A stretch of 64,000 nt of DNA. Origin: Pinus tabuliformis. Lineage: Eukaryota > Streptophyta > Pinopsida > Pinales > Pinaceae. The stretch covers positions 644,690,820-644,754,819 of the forward strand of contig CM062811.1 of NCBI GenBank assembly GCA_031772625.1. The letters run 5' to 3'. This document shows positions 1 to 11,253 of this stretch, one piece after another. A program made the translations under genes and the position numbers. The notes below the pieces were generated by a model. It did no database searches, was not told the origin of the DNA, and saw only the letters and a list, made by a program, of their open reading frames with translations. The first letter of the stretch is position 1. Every line of letters starts with the position of its first letter.

Positions 1-129
1 GGGGCAAGAAGAGGGGAGTGGAGGGAGGGGGGTGAGGGCAGGGGGTGGTATGGGGGAAGGGAGAGGGGAGTGGAGGGAGGGCCGAGGGTGGTGAAGGAAG
101 GGGACCGAGGGGACGGGTGAGAGGGGAGG
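1..129. repeat. G/A-rich low-complexity tract (E1 insertion target)
   Basis: The tract consists of degenerate GGGGAGGG-type units. The same composition resumes at 4172-4190 after element E1, so this tract is the site E1 inserted into. The last five bases, GGAGG (125-129), are repeated at 4172-4176 as the target-site duplication. No gene is visible. Confidence 0.85.
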
Positions 130-1076
130 TGTCACGCCCCTACACCTGCGGTAGTCTTCCAACCGCTTGTAGCGAGGTGCGGCGCCACCGAACGCTTTCT
201 TTTTAACAATACTAACATTCGTGGACTACGCCTACTCCAACATTAACATACTTAGTTTATGTTTCGCAACCAAGCAAAAGCATTATCCTTTATACTTTAA
301 TGAAGCCCATACTCATTCATTATCCATATGCAATTAACTGAGGACATCAACAATTGCAAACAAGTATAAAGGGGAGGGGAAACTCCCCGTAATGTGAGTC
401 TGCCTGACAATTTTATTAAGAATATCAGATTACAATACAACAATGTGTCTTGGCCGAACCAAGTCTCACACTTAACCAATTTTTACAATAAACAGGCCAC
501 CTGCCTTTTACAATGTGTCGTGCACCTTTGCACAAGAAGAGGTGCTCACCCGAGCCACCCAACCTTCCTACCAAATCTTGCACGAAACCGTACCCAAGAA
601 TCCACTCACGCATGGCACTCTTTGCCAACCATCCACCAAGATAACCGGCACAAACCTTCAAGTCTAATGTGCATGAGGTGTGCACATTTCCTCACTAAAT
701 CTGCGCACCTTTTGTCTTATGCGAAGGCTTTATGAGCGAAGTCTTCGTTGGGTGAAAATGAGCTCCAAGCTCCATCACATATATACACACTTTACATGGG
801 TTCACATGGGGTGTGCAGCCCCATGGCCGACCCCATAATCCCCCATCATACATGCCCAACGAATTATTAAACAAGTCGGTTTTACTTCCTTTAAGCCATC
901 GTATAAACTGTCCAACACTTAGTCGCATATCGTTTCCTCTTTCGTCGCATCTATCGTCGCAACATGACTGCAGCTCCGTCACAGTTTGCCCGCCCGCACG
1001 CCCACGCGCCCGTACACGCGCCCGACTTGCCTTCGTGCATGATGCTCCGCTGGCGCCGCAGTTCAAGGACCTTACA
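130..1076 (-). repeat. E1 3' LTR
   Basis: This is a 947-bp copy of 3225-4171. On the plus strand it begins TGTCACGCCCC and ends CTTACA. The stretch near 990-1060 is GC-rich (repeated CGCCC/CGCGC). Open frames inside it are repeated in the other LTR and are not real genes. Confidence 0.93.
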
Positions 1077-1090
1077 TCCTCCTCCACCTG
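1077..1090 (-). other. E1 polypurine tract
   Basis: The minus-strand sequence CAGGTGGAGGAGGA abuts the 3' LTR start TGTAAGG. Purine-rich sequence here primes plus-strand DNA synthesis in LTR elements. Its place exactly at the LTR edge fixes the element's strand. Confidence 0.8.
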
Positions 1091-2354
1091 AAATCGTTGT
1101 CGTCCTCGACAACATACCATCCCGGTAGCTCTCCACCAAGATCATCATTCATCCATGATGTCGACCTTTCTACACAAGGCAAACATCCTTGCAACATATG
1201 TAGACACTCTTTCCCCACTATGTCCCGGCCTAGTGACCACTACCACCAAGCTCACCATACCAAGGTATGTATCTCCATAATCCATGCTCAGGTCCATGGA
1301 AACTCCATCCATCTCATCTTCAACATGTTGTCCATATGTGTCTCTCCTCCATGTGAAGAGACCATCTCCTCAAACCAACTCTCGATGTGCCCCATTCAGG
1401 TCCATGAAGCCTCTTCATCATCTGCAATGTGCCATCCTCAAGTCTCCATAGAAACAAGTATGCACTTGTCTCACCTATCCATGTGCTGCCCATGATCCTC
1501 GATCAGATCAGCTCTCATGTATAGAAAGTAGTTGAGTCTCGGCTCAACCCATGCTCAAGTGTATCACCAAAGCATCATCATCATCATTGTAACTCCATCA
1601 CTCCAAAGTGCCTCATCGATCCTCCACATCAAGTCACTCTTCCAAGCCATGCCCATACATGTACTTTGGAAGTATGCATCCCATACTGCATCAAAGTCAC
1701 CTGACCTCAGTTCCTCAATGCATCAAATCCTCTAAGTCCACCATGTATGAAGTCCCTAAAAGTCACAACAATCTCATGTCATCATGAGCTCCATGAGTCA
1801 TCTCCAACCAACATCTCCATGTAGTAGGAATGCTCCATAATCAGCTCACAAATCCATCCAAGTCCATGGTCTTGTTGCACAAGAGTGTACAACCTCTCCA
1901 TCAACTCATAAGTAACAAGTCTCCATGTCACACTAGCAAATCCATCTGCACAACATCCTTGTCTTGGCACTCCTCATTGGATGTCCATGACACCTCTACA
2001 AGTGGTCCCACACAATGTCCCTGCATAAGACTGCCATTCTCCATGCCTCCAACCTGATGTCCATGACTAAGTTGCCCATGTAGTCCAACCAAGTAGACTC
2101 ATCACAACCATCAGCCATCTTCATCCAAGTCTACAATATTCGGTCTAGTGAACTCGGTCACCCAACCATATCATCATGTCATGAGTCCCTTCCATCATAG
2201 CTCCTCCACCAAAGTGTCCACCAAGACTATCTCTTGGTCTCAGCCATGAGAAGTCCACCCAAGCATCACAAGTGTGTGCCCTCCAATCTGTCCAGGAGTC
2301 ATGCCGGGCACTGGCCATGTGGCTAAAGCATGACCCAATCCTTCACAACGATCA
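1091..2354 (-). other. E1 interior without recognisable coding sequence
   Basis: About 1.26 kb lies between the E1 ORF stop and the PPT. The plus strand is rich in short CCATG, TCCATC and CAAGTC words, giving a weakly repetitive, pyrimidine-biased texture. Several short open frames occur on both strands, but none shows a motif. I see no pol domain. Confidence 0.6.
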
Positions 2355-3161
2355 TCAAGTTCCACCCTTGTCAAGGGCCTTTGTACCTTCTACCATAAGG
2401 TCACAAGCAGCCCCAACAAGTCCAGCAACAATCGACAATCCTTGCTTCTCCATACAAGGTTCCATCCTAGCCATCCATGGTAAGATCCTCCATAGCATAG
2501 GCAAACTGGCTTTGCCTCTCCCTGCATACGGTCCATCTACCAAATGCCCAAATGAAACACAAGTATCAATACTTACTTCATCATCATGAGGCTCCTCCAT
2601 GTGAGTATCCTCATCCATCCATATCCACAAACTGCACGATCCTGGTTCAACTTGATCAGCCTCAAGTTCATCCTCCATCGTAGTCATGTCTGCAACATCT
2701 TCATCTACCATGGCTTCCTCTTCCTTCTTAGCACAATCTGCAACTTCATCTTGCTCTATTGTCCAACCAAGTTGAAGAAGTTCTTCCTCAGCTTCAGCCT
2801 TCCTCTTCAAGGCTAGGAGATGCCTCACTTCCTTTTGGTTCAATTTCTGTCTTATCTTGAGCTCCTTGAGTTCTGCTTCAATCAAGTCTGCTTCCTCTGC
2901 AAGTCGAAGAGCTTCCTCTCTATTCTCATCAGAAATCCCTTCCTTAACCAAGGCACGAAGAGCATCCTTTGTTTCAAACAACCTTTTGCCACATCCTACA
3001 AATCCTTGTTTTACTCTTTCTGACTCTTCAAGTAGACTCCCTTCGAATTCTTCGAAGGATGCATAACCCAATTTCTGCAAGATAGACATCTTTACCAAGT
3101 CACCTGCAACCTGAACCAACCCTTGTTCCACTTCGTGTGAAACGGTTTCCTTCACCTGCAA
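2355..3161 (-). CDS. E1 ORF, 268 aa, Glu/Lys-rich helical protein of unknown function
   Basis: This uninterrupted frame starts about 50 nt after the PBS, the usual place for gag. Residues 1-60 contain a segment around KLGYASFEEFEG. Residues about 60-140 are rich in E, K, L, A and R (AEEADLIEAELKELKIRQKL, LLALKRKAEAEEELL) and should form long helices or a coiled coil. Residues about 140-190 are strongly acidic. The C-terminal 80 residues are more hydrophobic. There is no CCHC zinc knuckle, protease or polymerase motif. The position suggests a gag-like or structural role, but that is inference. It is the only clean ORF of this size in the window that belongs to a complete element. Confidence 0.7.
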   Translation of the reverse strand: MQVKETVSHEVEQGLVQVAGDLVKMSILQKLGYASFEEFEGSLLEESERVKQGFVGCGKRLFETKDALRALVKEGISDENREEALRLAEEADLIEAELKELKIRQKLNQKEVRHLLALKRKAEAEEELLQLGWTIEQDEVADCAKKEEEAMVDEDVADMTTMEDELEADQVEPGSCSLWIWMDEDTHMEEPHDDEVSIDTCVSFGHLVDGPYAGRGKASLPMLWRILPWMARMEPCMEKQGLSIVAGLVGAACDLMVEGTKALDKGGT

Positions 3162-3210
3162 GTACCCTTGTCACTGTCACGAGCAACCTTTGCTCACCAG
3201 CTCCGACCGA

Positions 3211-3222
3211 GCTCCGATACCA
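3211..3222 (-). other. E1 primer-binding site (initiator Met tRNA type)
   Basis: The minus strand reads TGGTATCGGAGC two bases after the LTR end. This is one mismatch from the common plant initiator-Met PBS TGGTATCAGAGC. It shows that minus-strand DNA synthesis is primed here and that 3225-4171 is the 5' LTR. Confidence 0.85.
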
Positions 3223-3224
3223 AC

Positions 3225-4171
3225 TGTCATGCCCCTACACCTGCGGTAGTCTTCCAACCGCTTGTAGCGAGGTGCGGCACCACCGAACGCTTTCTTTTTA
3301 ACAATACTAACATTCGTGGACTATGCCTACTCCAACATTAACATACTTAGTTTGTGTTTCACAACCAAGTAAAAGCATTATCCTTTATACTTTAAAGAAG
3401 CCCATACTCATTCATTATCCATATGCAATTAACCGAGAACATCAACAATTGCAAACAAGTATAAAGGGGAGGGGCAACTCCCTGTAATGTGAGTCTGCCC
3501 GACAATTTTATTAAGAATATCAGATTACAATACAACAGTGTGTCTTGGCCGAACCAAGTCTCACACTTAACCAATTTTTACAATAAACAGGCCACCTGCC
3601 TTTTACAACGTGTCGTGCACCTTTGCATAAGAAGAGGTGCTCACCCGAGCCACCCAACCTTCCTACCAAATCCTGCACGAAACCGTACCCAAGAATCCAC
3701 TCACGCATGGCACTCTTTGCCAACCATCCACCAAGACAACCGACACAAACCTTCAAGTCTAATGCGCATGAGGTGTGCGCATTTCCTCACTAAATCTGCG
3801 CACTCCTTTTGTCTTATGCGAAGGCTATGAGCGAAGTCTTCGTTGGGTGATAATGAGCTCCAAGCTCAATCATATATATACGCACTTTACATGGGTTCAC
3901 ATGGGGTGTGCAGCCCCATGGCCGACCCCATAATCCCCCATCATACATGCCCATCGAATTATTAAACAAGTCGATTTTACTTCCTTTAAGCCATCATATA
4001 AACTGTCCAACGCTCAGTCTCATATCGTTTCCTCTTTCGTCGCATCTATCATCGCAACATGAACGCAACTCCGTCGCACCTTGCCCGCCCGCACGCCCAC
4101 GCGCCCGTCCGCGCGCCCAACTTGCCTTCACGCACGATGCTCCGCTGGCGCCGCAGTTCGAGGACCTTACA
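3225..4171 (-). repeat. E1 5' LTR
   Basis: A 947-bp direct repeat of 130-1076, ending against the second GGAGG. As the 5' LTR it should hold the promoter. The minus-strand start is GC-rich, and I see no clear TATA box that I would commit to. Confidence 0.92.
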
Positions 4172-4189
4172 GGAGGGGTCGGGAGGAGG

Positions 4190-5330
4190 GCCGAATTTTT
4201 TTTAAGTGTTTTTTTAAATTATTTTATTTTTTAAATCCTGATTTTTTAATTGGTTTTATTTTTTATTTTTTATTAATTGTTTATTTTTTATTTTTTTTAA
4301 ATGTTTATTTTTAATTGTTTATTTTGATTTTTTTTTAATTGTGTTTTTAATCTTTTTTTTTAATTGTTTTTTTTCTAATTATTTTTTAATAGTTTTGAAT
4401 TTTTTTTTAATGTTTATTTTTTTGTTTTTTAATTCTTTTAATTTAATTTTTTTAAAATTTTTGTTATTTTTTTGAATTTTTTTATGTTATTCTTTATTTT
4501 TATAATTTTAATTAAAAAAAAATTATTCTTAAATTTTTATTTTATTTTATTTTTTATTTTTAGTTTTGTTTATTTAAATTATTTAATTTAAATTTTTTTA
4601 CTTTCTATTTTAATTATTATTTTTTTAATTTCATTTTTTCTTAAATTATTTTATTTTAATTTTTTTTGGTAATCATTTTAATTTTTCTTTCTTTCTTTTT
4701 TTTTTGTAATGAGGTATTTTATTATTATTATTTTTTAACTTAAAAAGAAAAAAATGTTTTTAGATTTTTTTTGTGTGGATCAATTTGTTTTTCTTTAAAT
4801 TATTTTTTTTTTTGAAAAAAAATCATTTTTAAATTTATTTTTTTATATTTTAAATTTATTTTTAGGTTTTTTTTCATTAATGTTTTATTCAATTTTTTTA
4901 TTTTTATGAGCTAATTTTGGTTTTTTTTCCTTTAAATTTTTAAAGGTTTTTTGTTTTTTGTTTTTTTCCCTTTTTATATAATTTTTTGTATTTGAATTTT
5001 TTTTGTCATGTTTTTTATATGTATATTTTTATGTTTTATTACTGACATGTTTTATGTTCTATGTTTTATATTTACTTTTATGTTTTTTTATTTATGTTAT
5101 GTTCTTTTATTTATTTTTATATATTTTTATGTTTTATTACTAACATGTTTTTATTATTTTATTTTTGTCATGCTTTATGTTTTATTTTTATGTTTTATGT
5201 CTTTTTTGTTTTTTTGTTTTTTTGTTTATATATATACTTTTTGTATTTGATTTTTTTTGTCATGTTTTTATTATTATTATTTTTTCTATGTTTTATTACT
5301 CACACGAAAATCACCAACATTTAAAAAAAT
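4190..5330. repeat. T-rich low-complexity sequence
   Basis: About 1.1 kb of almost pure T and A on the plus strand, with words such as TTTTTATTTTT and, from 5000, TTTTATGTTTTA. Apparent ORFs here (Phe/Leu/Tyr-rich peptides) arise from composition alone. No gene is supported. Confidence 0.9.
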
Positions 5331-5739
5331 TATCCACACTTAATTCATTAGAAAATTTAAAGTGTAAAAACTAAGCCCTCTAAACAAAAAACTTTTCAAA
5401 ATCAAGATGAAAATCACTAACAAAAAAAATGTTCACACTTCATACATAAAAAAATTTAAAGTGTCAAAAATAATCCCTCTAAAAAAATGTGTTGATGTAG
5501 CATCAACACTTTTCAAAATCAACATGAAAATCACTAACATTTAAAAAAATGTGTTGATGCTACATCAACACTTTTCAAAATCAACATGAAAATCACTAAC
5601 ATCGAAAAAAATGTTCATACTTGATACATAAGAAAATTTAAAGTGACAAAAATACGATAAAAAAATTCCGGCATCACCACTTTTCAAAATCAGGTGATCT
5701 TTTGCTACCTCAAAAGAACGGGTACTAGTTCACTTTCTC
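5331..5739. repeat. AT-rich interspersed repeats with two mirror-related palindromes
   Basis: A unit containing AAAATCACTAACA, then ACTT..ATACATAA, then AAATTTAAAGTG recurs at roughly 5305, 5405, 5525 and 5585. Two 21-bp palindromes lie at 5489-5509 and 5551-5571. Each has arms GTGTTGATG and CATCAACAC. The spacer is TAG in the first and CTA in the second, so the second copy is the exact reverse complement of the first. No coding sequence. Confidence 0.7.
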
Positions 5740-6339
5740 GTTTGAGCGATAACTGTGTTGCAAGCGAAGGTTCAAAGCTTCATCAGTGGGTTGTCGGTAG
5801 AATTCAAGGACATGATTTATTTTGATAAGCCTATATCATTGGAGGAAGCCATCGGGAAGCTAAATCATTGTTATGAGCAATCAAAGCATATATCTAAGAC
5901 TAAGAAGGTCTGGAAAGGTAATGATAAGAATAAAGGAAAATGGGATAAGAAATGAGCAAGACCTCATGACACAGGGAACAAAAATAATGCAACAACACCT
6001 AAGAATTTTAATGCATGTGACAAAAGGTAGGGATTTCGGTCTAAGGAGTAGAACAAGGGTGATGATAGGAAGCCTTTACAGTGTTGGACTTGTGGCAAAG
6101 ATAATTGTAGGAGAGATTGTTCATATCATCAGGGTGGTAGACTGTAGATCTACAGTGCTTAGGAAGCTCAGACAGTGGGGGATGTTAGATAGAGTATTCC
6201 AAGGATCTATGCAGCATTGGAGAACATGCGAGCAGATCACCATGCATATAGTATCGAGATGGATGGTAATATTTGTGATCAAGTTGTTTCTATTTTGATT
6301 AACCCTATATCTAATTATTAGTTATGTTAATCCTGACCT
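5740..6339 (+). pseudogene. Broken Ty3/gypsy gag-protease fragment
   Basis: One frame, read through stops, gives the end of a gag capsid domain (FISGLSVEFKDMI, then LEEAIGKLNHCYEQSK). A Lys-rich stretch and a zinc knuckle CWTCGKDNCRRDC follow, in which the expected His is Asn. Next comes a protease start, DGNICDQVVSILINP, where the usual D-P/S-G has become N-P-I. In-frame stops occur at about 5953, 6028, 6046 and beyond. This order is that of chromovirus-type gag-pro. The fragment ends at 6339, joined to the tail of an Athila-like LTR. It may belong to the same chromovirus as the integrase/chromodomain remnant at 58.2-62.1 kb, but that cannot be shown here. Confidence 0.75.
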
Positions 6340-6388
6340 GGTAGCCCTAGGAGTTGCAACATTCTTGCTGCAATATTGGAGCTCATCA
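6340..6388 (+). repeat. A1 5' LTR remnant (3' tail only)
   Basis: The sequence from GGTAGCCC to CTCATCA matches the last bases of the LTR at 19397-21498. Upstream it switches abruptly to the gag-protease fragment, so about 2 kb of LTR is missing. Confidence 0.8.
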
Positions 6389-6390
6389 CT

Positions 6391-6410
6391 TTTTGGCATC
6401 GTCGCTGGGG
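6391..6410 (+). other. A1 primer-binding site (tRNA-Asp type, degraded)
   Basis: TTTTGGCATCGTCGCTGGGG follows the LTR end CTCATCA. It is a decayed form of the TGGCGCCGTTGCCGGGG motif known as the tRNA-Asp PBS of plant Athila-like elements. The equivalent sites are at 21501 and 52604. Confidence 0.7.
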
Positions 6411-6762
6411 TATTTTAGGCCCAAGTGGCCTCAACTAATCTATTTGCCCAATCCTTTCTGTTGTTGCTAATCACTTTGGTCACAATTCCTTCCAGCGCTC
6501 TGTTGGTTACCTCCACTTTCCCATTAGCCTGTGGGTGGTAAGGAGTGGATGTTTTGTGCTTGATCTTGTGTTGGATTAACAAATTCTCAATCATGTGAGA
6601 TGTGAATTGACTACCTTGATCAATGAACAATTTTCTAGGGTACCCAAACTTATAAAAAACATTTTCCCTTAAGAATTCAGCCACCTTTTCTTCTGTTTCT
6701 ACTTTGATGGCCTTTCCTTCAACCCATTGGTTAAATAGTCAGTTACCACCTCATTAAATACA
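6411..6762 (-). pseudogene. Antisense integrase-core fragment inside A1
   Basis: The minus strand encodes an integrase segment with FIDQGSQFTSHMIENLL (second catalytic Asp), STPYHPQANGKVEVTNRALE (catalytic Glu) and KDWANRLVEATWA. It closely matches the B2 integrase at 50400-50712 but lies in reverse, straight after the A1 PBS. The same reversed segment with the same edge is in A2 (52626-52976). It is a captured, inverted piece of the autonomous family, and the first catalytic Asp region is absent. Confidence 0.88.
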
Positions 6763-8422
6763 TATCATGTGAAGGGAGATACAGTGTGTTTTATGGATAC
6801 CACTTTAGACTCCTCCAAGAACTGAGATTTGGAGAGAACACACCTCCTCAAAACAAATTAAGTATACCTTATTTCCTTCTATAATCAATGATAGACATGA
6901 GCATCAAAGTGCAGGAGGGAAAACATCAACAAATAGACCATCATGGGTTGATCAAACTCATGCTTTAAGATGCTCTACAAAACCTAAGACTCCCTATTAC
7001 ATGGAAAATCTTAAGATAAATGTAGGTAGGAGGAGAAATTCAAGCTCTTGAATATGACAAAAGCCCCACTGCTAGTGAAAATGGAGAAGGAACAGAGGAG
7101 GAAAAAGAAGAAGAAATAGAGGAGAATGAAGAAGAGACAGAAGAAGAAACAAAAGAAGAGACAAATGGGTAGAGTGAGGAAATAGAGGAAGAAGAATAAG
7201 AGGAAGGTGGAGATAAAGAAAAGAATGAGAAGGAAAATGGAAAAGAGGAAACATGACAAAAGGATGAACATAGGTCTATAGATCAAGGCAAAGAAGGGGA
7301 AGAATCACCAAGGGTATCTCCAGAACCCACAGAGAAAGAGGCAACAAGTGCTCTTACTGCCCTAAGTACACCTCTCAAATGAAAAGGGAAGAGGCAAAGA
7401 CAAACCTCCACCAAAACTCCAATTTTCATTGAGGATTCACCAAAGTAGTAAGAAAAGGAAGCCCCTCTAGAGAAAAATCAAGGAGAAGGATCATCCGAAC
7501 AAGCCTCTCCAAAATATCCCATCACTTATGTTGGGAGGCATGTCACAAGGTCAGACTCATCAAAGGGAAAAGGTCTCCTACAGAAGACACATACAAACCT
7601 ACAAGAAGCAGAGGCCATCCTACAGGATACTCTGTTAAACCTACAAGAAACATAGAAAAGAGACCAAGAAGGTATCACTCAACAAGAAACAAAGAAAGAA
7701 GACCAAGAATTGAGATAACCTAGTCCACAACCCAACTTCATCTCCTACTACAGGTTCATTGAATGAGGTAGGGTAATCCCACAAAAGTTTTCCATTCCCC
7801 TATTATTTGAACTTGAAAAAGAGAGGGCAAGGACACATAGGTGGATGCAAATTGCCAAATTAAAAGGGGTGGAGGATGTAGGCCACATGGAGGAGAAATT
7901 GAAGGAGATGGGTAGAGAACTGAGCAACACAAGGGACAAAGGAGCAATGATGAAATCTCAGTTAGAAGAAGAGAATGCATGGCTAAGGAGACAACTACAA
8001 GAAAGGAAAAGCCAGTTGGAAACTATGGCTAGTTTATCCTTGGAGGCAATCCAGTGCAGGATGCCAGCAAAGTCTTATGCCTTGTATCTCAAGGAACAAT
8101 GGCTACAATTCCAAATCAAGACTCTAGCAGAAAGAGAAACTATGCCCTTCCAAGGCTATAGACAATTCATTAGTCTCTGAGATCAAAGCACCTTGGAAGA
8201 TAGAGAAAAATATATTTGAGTTTTACCTACACAACGTGGACTTGACAAATTTGAATGTGTGGGACCCAGATTCAAAAATAGGAGACTTGGAATTGATGGT
8301 CTTAGCATCATGGATGAATCATGAGGAGGCAAAAGCTACAGAGATAAAAAAGGTAACAGTAAAATAAGAGACAAAACCCCTTATGATCAAAGCTTAGCAT
8401 TCTAACGCAATGGCTGTCTCAA
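6763..8422 (+). pseudogene. A-family ORF, first part (A1 copy): acidic then coiled-coil protein
   Basis: Not a family I recognise. The frame, with stops, starts with a very Glu-rich stretch (about 7085-7260) and a Ser/Thr/Pro/Lys-rich linker (7290-7740). The best-conserved block (7845-8180) includes MQIAKLKGVEDVGHMEEKLK, a heptad-like helix and PAKSYALYLKEQWLQFQIKT. A2 conserves this block at 54101-54616. Its position between PBS and PPT, and its length, suggest a replacement for gag/pol, perhaps a gag-like structural protein. That role is inference. The frame breaks after about 8180 and resumes beyond E2 at 18913. Confidence 0.65.
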
Positions 8423-9434
8423 TGTTTCTGGGAAAACTAGTGTCTTGTTAAACAACTAGCCCTATAGGTTTGGCAGCTACCCTAGAAACAACAGTTTAAA
8501 GAAATTCAATGATTTCTTCTATGTGTAATAGATAAGAGAAAGATAATGGAACCAACCTGGAACTTCCGCTTAATCCCTTGCTTGATATCTCTCCGCCTTG
8601 ATAGAGCTTGCAACTCCTCCCCGTACTTAACCCGCTTGGAGAGTACTTGCATAAACATAGTAAAAAAGAACTGTCAAAGCATCATGATCTATTACAACAT
8701 AAACATTACAGAATCAGATGCATAATGAACAAATGATAACATTCACAATTGCATAATCATATGGAAGAAAAATTGAAGAACTTTATTAATAGAAGGGAGA
8801 ATTACAACCCAGTTGTCTGATCCAGCATCATCCTCCCAGCATCAGTCCCTCTTCACCTCATGAAATAGCAAGATCACACCAACAATACAATGCTCTTTCC
8901 TCAATTACAAACTATCAGCACTTCCTTGCAATTCACAACATTCCAGCCTCTAGATCTCTTAGATGAGGGATCCATTTATAGATGTGTGCAAGGGGGTGAG
9001 TTATCTCTGGGGTTTTGATTAGTTTCATTCCACTTGTTACAATTGGTTCCACTTGGAGATTTCTAGGATCTCTTACTCATCCCTGGGAAAATTCAAAGAG
9101 GAAAGTGGCATAGGAGAAGTTTTTAGAAGATTCCATGAGCAACCACCTAGAAAACTGTCTCGGACATTTGTCCATCCTTGCCCATCGCACCCTTAGAAGG
9201 CTTGAACAGTATGCATCGCACCCTGGCAGTGTAACACTCAGTATGCATCACACTTGGCTAGTGGAGCAGTTAGTATGGTTCAGTTTAGGCCATTTCTGGA
9301 TGGTTTCTCAGGGGAACTTTTTGGGAATGATGTAATTAGATGAGCCCTAGGGAAACAACTCTTTTAGGGATTGAAGAGCCCTAGTTTATAGACATATAAG
9401 TTTGGGGTTGATGTGCCTAAATATGTCTATAACA
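8423..9434 (-). repeat. E2 3' LTR
   Basis: A 1012-bp repeat of 17872-18912, running from TGTTTCTGGG to TATAACA on the plus strand. It differs from the other copy by substitutions and small indels, including one that leaves the right copy longer near 18190-18215. Confidence 0.93.
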
Positions 9435-9450
9435 GTTGCCCCCTAAAGCA
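9435..9450 (-). other. E2 polypurine tract
   Basis: The minus strand reads TTTAGGGGGCAAC directly before the LTR start TGTTATAGAC. The G-run with flanking purines and its position fit a plus-strand primer. Confidence 0.7.
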
Positions 9451-11253
9451 TGAATTCGTAAATATTGATGTCGGGTGAAATGCTTTATCATGAGGATTCG
9501 AGGTTTTGAACTGGAAGGTGATCTGCATAAGTTACAATACAATACATCATCATAATATAATTTTCATGATCTATCTAAGGGAGGCATTCCCATGCTCAGC
9601 TTTATAAATTCATTTCATGTACAAAGATCAGATAGTCGTCTGTAGATGCAGACTGGTGATTCTTCAGATGTAGAGTCATCATCCATGGTTCGGATGCCCA
9701 TCTATGCAGCGTCTTTGTGCATTTGATGTTTTTATATCCCCGAATATATCACAGCTCAAATGGATGAAACTAGATCCAGGGTCTTCAAACTCGTTCAATC
9801 TTTTCCTGATGTACAAGTCAATCCATGTGAAGAGATGTTCTGAAGTTGAACATGGAAAGACATTGCCTGATAACCAGCCAATAATGTGAGTTGTTAACAG
9901 ATGTGAGAGGAATCACCGATAATGATAATGACCCTCAAGGTACTACAGTACAATTCATGTGGTGTGAATATATCATCCAATGTCGAACACCACGCAAAAT
10001 CTTTCGGTTGAAGGCCATTGATGTCAACCTGTTGCCGGAAGTGAGAAACTTGCCATTGATGTATGCAAGCTCCAAAGCACTGAAAGGGGTGTTTCTAAGT
10101 CAAATTATCGGATAATGAGCTGATGTCGACAAGAAGCGACTCGTCGTAGGAGGTCCTTGATGTATCCCACATCTATGACATGAAATGAAGCAAATGATTT
10201 CTGGAGGTGAAAACAGACTAACGACACAAGGTTCAGGAATGGCAGTCATGAAAAAATGAAGGTTGGAGGTATTGCAGTGGATGAGGCATTAACTAGATTG
10301 TGGTTTCTCAACTGAATGACTTCTCTTGAACATGTCGGTGACACTGAGATGGATTTGTAGCATTAACCCCAAAAGATGGATGGTGTGAAAAACCAATGGT
10401 GAGATGACCGGTGAACGGAATAACCCAACCCGACTCAATAATGGTGATGGAGTGAAAGTGTCATGTTCAAGAGTGACCTGCTACCATAAGTTCTTCAAGT
10501 TTTTTTCCCTTTTTCCTCGGTCATTGCTGACCAGTACCTCTTTACTTTTGTCAAGCTTGAGGAGGATAACATATGCTTGTTCTATAATTTTTCCTTTGGG
10601 CAAACCTGTTGCTATGTTTTAAGGAGCCTAGCGACAGTGAAACTCGGTCTTGTCTAGAATGGACAAGTTTGTCACTATTTTTTTAACCAGTTTAACGACA
10701 AGGATAACTCGGTCCTTTTCATGTTTATAGAGTTTGAAAAGGGATGAAAAGAAAACTCCAAAAGGTCTTTTCCGTAAAATAATCCCTTAGGTTTGAAAAA
10801 AGATTAAAATAACACAAAATGGATTACTTTTCCAATCACTTTAACGAGCTAAAAAAGAAAAGAACTCGAACTTTTTCATAATATAATCCCTCGGGTCCAA
10901 AAAAGTATAAAATCATAAAGGAGGGATGACATTTCCAATCACTTTAATGAGCTGGAAAGGTTGCCGCTCGACAATATTTTCATATTTAACGAGTCTGAAA
11001 AAGGTTTAAAGGAGACTCGATTTTGAGGAATGAGTGGTGTCTAGGGTAGCAACTGGTTTCGGTGAATTTGGAACTTCTCAAAACATGGTGAATTCTGTGA
11101 AGAGGTCGGCTAATAAGACCACTCATCACAACTATTCCTCAAAAAAAGGTAAACAACCAAGTGAGAGTGTATTATCGGCCAAAGGGATGGTGGTGATGAG
11201 AGGTACACAACCAAGGTTTGAAAGACTGATAGAATAGCAATCACAGAGGTTAT
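9451..11253 (-). other. E2 long 3' region, no recognisable gene
   Basis: This lies between the extra RNase H and the 3' LTR. Short open frames occur on both strands without motifs. A degenerate direct repeat of about 100 bp lies at 10776-10955, with shared words CCAATCACTTTAA and GAGCT and ATAATCCCT. I see no coding domain. Confidence 0.6.

Larger units (their letters stand above)
130..4171 (-). mobile_element. E1: complete non-autonomous LTR retrotransposon with one ORF
   Basis: Two 947-bp direct repeats (130-1076 and 3225-4171) bracket a 2.15-kb interior. Read on the minus strand, the LTRs begin TGTAAGG and end TGACA. The 5' LTR is followed after two bases by a PBS resembling the 3' end of initiator Met tRNA, and a purine-rich tract lies directly before the 3' LTR. 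A 5-bp TSD GGAGG flanks the element. No protease, reverse transcriptase, RNase H or integrase sequence is present, so mobilisation in trans is inferred. Total length is 4042 bp, between typical TRIM and LARD sizes. The LTR copies differ by scattered substitutions and a few 1-2-bp indels, so the insertion is fairly young. Confidence 0.93.

Noticed and set aside
394..1120. Open frames on both strands inside 130-1076, repeated at 3489-4234
   Set aside because: They fall in the two LTR copies of E1, lie on conflicting strands and show no protein motif.
5008..5374. Phe/Leu/Tyr-rich open frames that look like membrane proteins
   Set aside because: The sequence is T-rich low complexity. The hydrophobic codons follow from composition.
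7011..7286. Minus-strand hydrophobic Leu/Phe/Ser frames, also at 53156-53492
   Set aside because: They are the reverse of the Glu/Lys-rich part of the A-family ORF, whose plus-strand reading is conserved between copies.
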